Assembly (NCBI GenBank): GCA_028275745.1
Contig: JAPWUB010000005.1
Span: 1 to 32,085, forward strand
DNA length: 32,085 bases
DNA from: Desulfurococcales archaeon
GTDB lineage: Archaea > Thermoproteota > Thermoprotei_A > Sulfolobales > Ignisphaeraceae
Reading direction: 5' to 3'
Shown: one piece after another, positions 26,642-32,085 of the stretch
Position numbering within the stretch: the stretch's first letter is position 1
Layout: the number at the start of each line of letters is the position of its first letter
Made by a program: the position numbers and the translations under genes
The notes under the pieces: model-generated
The model's input: only the letters and a program-made list of their open reading frames with translations
The model's database searches: none
What the model was told of the DNA's origin: nothing

Positions 26642-28096
26642 CTAGACTATTTCTGTTTCACTTGCTACGCACTTTATTGTTATGCCTTGGAAGTTCTCTG
26701 CAAACCATCTAAGCCTATCCTGAATAGCTTTCCTCATAGACTCATTAATTACGAATTGCTGCCTTGCCCACATTATAGACTCCTCATCTATCTTACCTTC
26801 ACTCTTGCTGGCTGCAAGCCTTACTAATGCATCTATTTCTGCATGGGTAAACCATCTAGTTAGACTTGCTATGAGCTCAGCCTTCTCAGGTTCTAGCTGT
26901 ATTCCATACCTCTTTGCACTTCTCATTGCTATATACTTTCGGAACTCTCTATCGGGATAACCCATCAAAATGACGACATCTATTCGTCCAGGTCTTATGA
27001 GGGCAGGATCCAAGATCTCTGGCGCATTGGTGGTTAGTATTACTGGAGGTCTATTCTCTTCTTGCAGGAATCTGAGGAATATTGTTATCTCTGCAACATG
27101 CGTCTCATGTAAGGCTATGTGCCTGCCCACGAGAAAGTCCACATCATCAAGCAATAGCACTGCTTTTCTCTTCTTTTTGACGGATGCCAATGCTTGCTCT
27201 AGTATCTTCTCTGTCAAACCATACCACATAGAGCGGTAGCTACTAGGCCTAAGCTCTATTATCTTCATCTTCAACGCGCTAGATATAGCCTCAGCTGTTA
27301 CTGTCTTTCCAACACCTGGAGGCCCAGTAATTAGTATACCTCGTGGCGCATAGGAAGCCTTGTTTAAAATTGGCTTAACTATTATTGTCTCTATACTGCT
27401 CCTAAGTTTTGATGGCACATCATTAAGGCTCCACTGTGGCTGTCTAATAGGTATTCTAATCCTTATTGTCTCATTATATTCGGGAATTACTATATCTATA
27501 TTATTCGTCTCAAGCTTTGAAACAAGTTGTACCACTATATTATGAATCCTTTGCGCTAATAATGAATCTACATCCTCCCCATACTTACTTAGCTTATACT
27601 CAAGAAGGTTCCAGGAAAGCTTGTAGAGTTGCTGCACCATATTGAGCCTAAACTTTTTCTTTGGATCTTTCACAATAGCCATGAACACTGTTGGTCTCTT
27701 ACCCGTAAATCTGGTATCATTTCTTGTAACAAGAGCTGCTACATTTAACTGTATTGAGCCGTCTTTCAGTATTGATGCATAGGATAAGACGCACTGTGAG
27801 TGAGGATCATACCTCTGCAAGTAGTTCTGAAGATAGTATGGAACAGCAGATGAAGATAGCAGGTATATTAAGTAACCCAGCTCAGAATCATCAATTTTCT
27901 TTATATTTTTAACTGCAATCCTCTGCCTAATGTTTATCTCTATAGGGTCCCTCAAGTTCTTCACTATTATATTAGCGAGACCCATTATCCTAATACTTGG
28001 CCTCACTGGCGTAGCTTCTACAACGTATACTTTGTACTTTCCAAACTTTAGTGGTGTAAACATCACTACCTTTGCATGTTCAGTACTGTGACTCAC
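26642..28096 (-). CDS. AAA-family ATPase with an unrecognised N-terminal domain
   Basis: Walker A GPPGVGKT, Walker B VLLLDDVDFL, sensor LTTNAPEILDPALIRPGRIDVVILMGYPD; N-terminal ~240 aa not recognised. Confidence 0.88.
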   Translation of the reverse strand: MSHSTEHAKVVMFTPLKFGKYKVYVVEATPVRPSIRIMGLANIIVKNLRDPIEINIRQRIAVKNIKKIDDSELGYLIYLLSSSAVPYYLQNYLQRYDPHSQCVLSYASILKDGSIQLNVAALVTRNDTRFTGKRPTVFMAIVKDPKKKFRLNMVQQLYKLSWNLLEYKLSKYGEDVDSLLAQRIHNIVVQLVSKLETNNIDIVIPEYNETIRIRIPIRQPQWSLNDVPSKLRSSIETIIVKPILNKASYAPRGILITGPPGVGKTVTAEAISSALKMKIIELRPSSYRSMWYGLTEKILEQALASVKKKRKAVLLLDDVDFLVGRHIALHETHVAEITIFLRFLQEENRPPVILTTNAPEILDPALIRPGRIDVVILMGYPDREFRKYIAMRSAKRYGIQLEPEKAELIASLTRWFTHAEIDALVRLAASKSEGKIDEESIMWARQQFVINESMRKAIQDRLRWFAENFQGITIKCVASETEIV

Positions 28097-28156
28097 TCCT
28101 CATGACACCACTAAGAAATTGTGTTGAGAAGGATTTTAAGTTCACATAGCAGAAGA

Positions 28157-28166
28157 ATATATAAAA
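28157..28166 (-). promoter_or_regulatory. TATA box for the AAA ATPase gene
   Basis: Minus strand 'agcttttatatattc' about 60 nt upstream of the start. Confidence 0.35.
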
Positions 28167-28277
28167 GCTTGTATAGGGCCTGAAGTGAGCCCCTACTAAT
28201 ACTACTTTAATACATTTAGCTACATACTCAACAATACCTCTAAACTACGCCAAGAACATAAACGAGGTTGTTATTAC

Positions 28278-28499
28278 TCAAGCGAAAGCTACATTCTCAT
28301 TACCCCATACTCTAACAACACCTTTTTCTGTGGATAACCCTGTAGAAAGTCCTTCAACCTTCTCTATAATCCAGCTACCCTTCTCAACATTGAACTCTTT
28401 CGCTAGAAACTCAGGAAAGTTTTGAAATCCAACACATTCATACCAAGTACCATCAAATTCTAAAACTTTCGGTTCAGGAACTACGTAAACACGTTTCAT
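28278..28499 (-). CDS. Small hypothetical protein, 73 aa
   Basis: ATG start, good composition, TATA-like element (28535-28544) about 36-45 nt upstream. Confidence 0.6.
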   Translation of the reverse strand: MKRVYVVPEPKVLEFDGTWYECVGFQNFPEFLAKEFNVEKGSWIIEKVEGLSTGLSTEKGVVRVWGNENVAFA

Positions 28500-28534
28500 A
28501 TATTAAATGCCTGTTCGTTCTCCCTATTTAACTT

Positions 28535-28544
28535 AATATATAAA
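28535..28544 (-). promoter_or_regulatory. TATA box for the 73-aa ORF
   Basis: Minus strand 'gatttatatattaag'. Confidence 0.4.
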
Positions 28545-28618
28545 TCTCTTAAAATAACTTTTCATATTTTACTTCTTTAACGAGAACTATTGAAGAATCT
28601 TTTGATTTCTATTCATAG

Positions 28619-30829
28619 TTATAGACTTAGCGAGATCTCTTTACCGTTGTAATCTACTATAGTATCTGGTTTTGCTTCTTCTAAACCAACTCCTTTGCCT
28701 TCTTCAACAAGTACTATCTTAAATCTTAGCTGAGGTATGTCCATCGACCCTCTCTTATCTCTTATCATCAATCTGTTCTCTTTCTCAATCCATTTAATAG
28801 GTATCAAAGCGTATACCCCGTTTTCGTAGGCATACGTCTCCCCATCATCTATATATAGGGCGAATTCCCCATCACGACCTCTGTATATCCTTAACTCGAA
28901 TTCTGTTCCTATCTCATCGCTATTCTTTATGTTACTAGGAGCTAGAGGTATTAATGCACCTGCTTTTATATGTAGCGGTATTATATCTAGAGGTGCCTGT
29001 ACCCTTATCCTGTATCCACCAAGAAGTTTCTTACCTGTCCAGAAATCGTACCAAAGTCCTTGGGGCAGGTACACCTCTCTCTCAAATGTTGACGGGGTTG
29101 TTATAGGTGACACCATTATGAAGGGGCCGAACATGTATTGATCATCTATGTTAATAACGTTCTTATCTTCTCTGAAATCCATGACTAGTGGTCTCATAAT
29201 TGTGTAATCTTTTTCATATACCATCCAGGCTAGGGTGTAGATGTATGGTAGTAATCGATATCTAAGCTTAATGTATTTAATTAGAATTTCTTCGACATCT
29301 TTACCAAATCTCCAAGGTTCTTTAGGATAGTAAGTTCCGTGAACTCTAAAAATAGGGCAGAAAGCACCCCATTGGAACCATCTAATGAATAGTTCTTTGT
29401 AACCTTCTGTCTCAGGATTTCCGCTGAAGAACCCTCCTATATCTGTTGTCCAATAAGGTAGACCTGATAAACTATAATTTAACCCAGCCCATATCTGAGT
29501 CCTAAAAGTTGTCCAATCCCCCGTTACATCACCACTCCAATTCACTACACCATGCCTCTGTATTCCAGCGAAACCTGACCTCGTCAATATCAATACTCTT
29601 CTATTCGATACCTTCCTCTGACCTTCGTAGACAGCTTTCGTTTCTAGCAATGGATATATATTCAAGTATTTCAACATCTTCTTACCGTTACCTATATCAA
29701 GTGTTCTCTGCCAAGTATCGTAAACGAGCCCAGGCCCTACCTCAGGTTCTGAAGCATCTAACCACCAACCATCTATACCTATTCTAAAGAATACCTCCTC
29801 TATCTTTCTCCATAACCATTCCCTACACTCCTCCTTAAATACGTTAACTAATCCATAATTGCCATGTCCTCCACCTACTATACATCTCCTCTCCTCAGCT
29901 TCCCTATATATATCTGTATTCTTTTCGAAGAAAGGCCATATAGATATGAGTATTCTGATACCTAGTTTGTGAATATCTTCAACCATTTTCTTTGGATCTG
30001 GGTAAAATTCTTCATCAAATTTAAATGCATTCCATCCATATTTTCCCCAGTATCTCCAATCTTGAACAATTATATCTATAGGTATACCTCTATCCCTAAA
30101 CATTTTAGCTGTAGAAACAATCTCTTCTTGTGATGCATACCTCTCTTTCGATTGCCAGTAACCGAAAGCGTACCTAGGTAGCATAACAGCTTTCCCTGTT
30201 AACCATCTATACCCAGCAATAACTCTATCTAAATCAGGGCCATACACCACGAAATAGCTTAGATAATCCCCAGCTTCAAACCATACCCTAAGGACGTTAC
30301 CTCTAGACTCTATAACCCCCATAGAATACATATCCCATAGAATCCCATAACCAGCACTAGATACAAGGAATGGTACAGCTATATCTGTATTCCTTTGAAC
30401 GAGGTATACAGTATGGTTTCTATAATTATAAACACTATGAGCAGAGTAACCAGCGTGCTGACCAAGACCATAGAGACCTGAGTCAGGATCTATCTCGAAT
30501 ACTTGTTCAAAACTATAAAACTCCATATTGTAACGATGTTGTTTAATAGCTCTTCTACCAACTTCCTTAATGATTAGATCACTAAACCTTATCTCTACAG
30601 AACCTCCAACTTTATCGATATATACAGAAATCTCATCTGATGCAACCACAACCTTGCCATCTTTCTCGTCAACAACTATAGACACAGGCTTAGGCTTAGC
30701 TACAACAGCATAGCTTTCCTCAACAGATGCACCGTGGGGAATATGGATAATATTAACGATGTTACTATCATAGAACTTAACAACGATTTTACCTAAACCG
30801 AAAGGTATCTCAACGAAGCTCTTCTCCAT
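28619..30829 (-). CDS. GH31 glycoside hydrolase (alpha-xylosidase/alpha-glucosidase)
   Basis: DIIVQDWRYWGKYGWNAFKFDEEFYPDPKKMVEDIH, catalytic GIDGWWLDASEPEVG, WSGDVTGDW, WTTDIGGFFSG, RLLPYIYTLAW. The ORF track extends to 30844 via TTG; ATG at 30829 (MEKSFVEIPFG) is likelier. Confidence 0.95.
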   Translation of the reverse strand: MEKSFVEIPFGLGKIVVKFYDSNIVNIIHIPHGASVEESYAVVAKPKPVSIVVDEKDGKVVVASDEISVYIDKVGGSVEIRFSDLIIKEVGRRAIKQHRYNMEFYSFEQVFEIDPDSGLYGLGQHAGYSAHSVYNYRNHTVYLVQRNTDIAVPFLVSSAGYGILWDMYSMGVIESRGNVLRVWFEAGDYLSYFVVYGPDLDRVIAGYRWLTGKAVMLPRYAFGYWQSKERYASQEEIVSTAKMFRDRGIPIDIIVQDWRYWGKYGWNAFKFDEEFYPDPKKMVEDIHKLGIRILISIWPFFEKNTDIYREAEERRCIVGGGHGNYGLVNVFKEECREWLWRKIEEVFFRIGIDGWWLDASEPEVGPGLVYDTWQRTLDIGNGKKMLKYLNIYPLLETKAVYEGQRKVSNRRVLILTRSGFAGIQRHGVVNWSGDVTGDWTTFRTQIWAGLNYSLSGLPYWTTDIGGFFSGNPETEGYKELFIRWFQWGAFCPIFRVHGTYYPKEPWRFGKDVEEILIKYIKLRYRLLPYIYTLAWMVYEKDYTIMRPLVMDFREDKNVINIDDQYMFGPFIMVSPITTPSTFEREVYLPQGLWYDFWTGKKLLGGYRIRVQAPLDIIPLHIKAGALIPLAPSNIKNSDEIGTEFELRIYRGRDGEFALYIDDGETYAYENGVYALIPIKWIEKENRLMIRDKRGSMDIPQLRFKIVLVEEGKGVGLEEAKPDTIVDYNGKEISLSL

Positions 30830-30864
30830 GATGAGATTCCCCAATATCTATCCACAAGATTTAA

Positions 30865-30874
30865 CTATATAAGC
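30865..30874 (-). promoter_or_regulatory. TATA box for the GH31 gene
   Basis: Minus strand 'gcttatatag' about 36 nt upstream of ATG 30829. Confidence 0.45.
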
Positions 30875-31030
30875 ATTTTTATCAAAGTATTTAGTTCTAA
30901 TGATTAGTACCGAAATTATCACTATATAGGAGCTTAAGGACTTAGTAAGAAATTTACTTTGTAGTGATGAGACTTAAATTAGGGTTTTAACAATGCGTAA
31001 TAGACTATTTTATTAAGATGAAACGCGTTC

Positions 31031-31836
31031 ATGATTTATGTTGCTGTCAGAAGGAGTGATCCTATTACTAGGAAAGTTTTTGGGAATAGCTCAAGACTTC
31101 TTATCGTTGCTAGACACTGTGTTGGTTATGATAGAGTTGATGTTGAGGCAACTGCTGAGCACGGTGTTTGGGTAACAGTTACACCTGTTAAAGAGCTCTT
31201 CTTAGCTGTTGCCAAACATATTATTGCTTTGATTATGTGTTCAGCTAGTTTGGAGTAAGGAAGAATTTGAAGGTTTATTGCTTGTGAACAATGGTTTAGG
31301 GATCATCGGATTGAGTAGGATAGGGATGGAGATCGCTAGGAAGGCTAAGGGGCTTGGTATGAGAATTGTATATTTTGACAAGATTAGGAAAAAAGATGTT
31401 AAGGAAACCCTTGGTGTAGAGTATCTCGATCTACATAGTCTTCTAAAGGTATCAGATTTCGTAGTAATCGCGGTACCTTTAACAAAAGAAACTCTGGGCA
31501 TGATAGGGAAAGAAGAACTAAAATCTATGAAGAGATCGGCATACATAATTAATATCGCTAGAGGTGGCATAATAAATCATGAAGCTCTGGTGAAAGCCCT
31601 TGAAGAGAGATGGATTGCCGGTACAGCACTAGATGTTTTCCTATCGAACCTCTTCCGCAAAACGATCCTATAATAAAGATTAGAAATACTGTACTGACTC
31701 CCCATATAGCGTGGTTTACGAAAGAACCTCGAATAGCTATGGCTGGAACAGTAGTGGAGGAAGTTCTAAAAATACTTAAATGTGAAGACCCGCTTTATCC
31801 TGTGAACCCTGAGGTTAGAGATAAAGCAAAGAGCAA
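31031..31836 (+). pseudogene. Degraded D-isomer-specific 2-hydroxyacid dehydrogenase
   Basis: One family spread over three frames: VARHCVGYDRVDVEATAEHGVWVTVTPV / LGIIGLSRIGMEIARKAKGLGM...IINIARGGIINHEALVKALEERWIAGTALDVF / EPLPQNDPIIKIRNTVLTPHIAWFT. N-terminus missing. Confidence 0.85.
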
Positions 31837-32085
31837 GTGTAAAAACTGGTTACCGGATAAACGAATAGAATATGATGCTGGAGTACGATTGAGGGGATAC
31901 ATATGGATCCTGTTCATATCTTCTAAATATTCAAAATATTTCCGCATTTCTAAATATCTTAGCTTAATAATACGTGAACCTTTATTGATAGATATCAGTG
32001 CGGTATGGTAGAGCTATGATATTACATAATTGTTTAGGTGCTTTAAAGAATTCCTTGTTTTGTACTTGTAGATAATTGTGTGAGT

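Noticed and set aside
31610-32011. Intact 133-aa gene
   Set aside because: Its first part continues the dehydrogenase C-terminal segment after a frameshift; the tail is probably non-coding read-through.
1-32085. CRISPR array, transposon or provirus
   Set aside because: No regularly spaced repeats, transposase or integrase motifs, or terminal inverted repeats noticed.

Overview
The window is a gene-dense, AT-rich archaeal chromosome segment. It is most like a hyperthermophilic Thermoproteota (crenarchaeote), judging by an archaeal-type FBP aldolase, ApgM, FAU-1, Nep1, UPF0147, AbrB-PhoU, TATA-box promoters and frequent TTG/GTG starts. The species was not determined. Roughly 33 credible protein genes are visible, along with one decaying dehydrogenase pseudogene, one candidate C/D-box sRNA and several TATA-box promoters. 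I saw no tRNA, rRNA, CRISPR array, complete transposon or prophage.

Identifiable functions:
- ABC-2 exporter (two permeases plus an ATPase)
- class I FBP aldolase and a PfkB sugar kinase
- MDR-like protein lacking its usual motifs
- B12-binding radical SAM protein
- HTH-phosphoribosyltransferase regulator (GfcR-like)
- HMG-CoA synthase
- Nep1, ROK sugar kinase, ApgM, AbrB-PhoU, FAU-1, UPF0147, MBL-fold hydrolase
- Cys-rich zinc-finger protein and CysS
- tandem Sm/Hfq-like protein followed by a THUMP protein
- M24 peptidase and DegT aminotransferase
- AAA ATPase and GH31 glycosidase

The most interesting observation is a 140-aa protein (21961-22383) made of two Sm/Hfq-like repeats in exact 70-residue register. 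It sits 2 nt upstream of a stand-alone THUMP protein, which suggests a small RNA-binding or RNA-modification module. Secondary items are the C/D sRNA candidate at about 18946-19014, the glycolytic gene neighbourhood with an HTH-PRTase regulator, and several unassigned conserved-looking small proteins.
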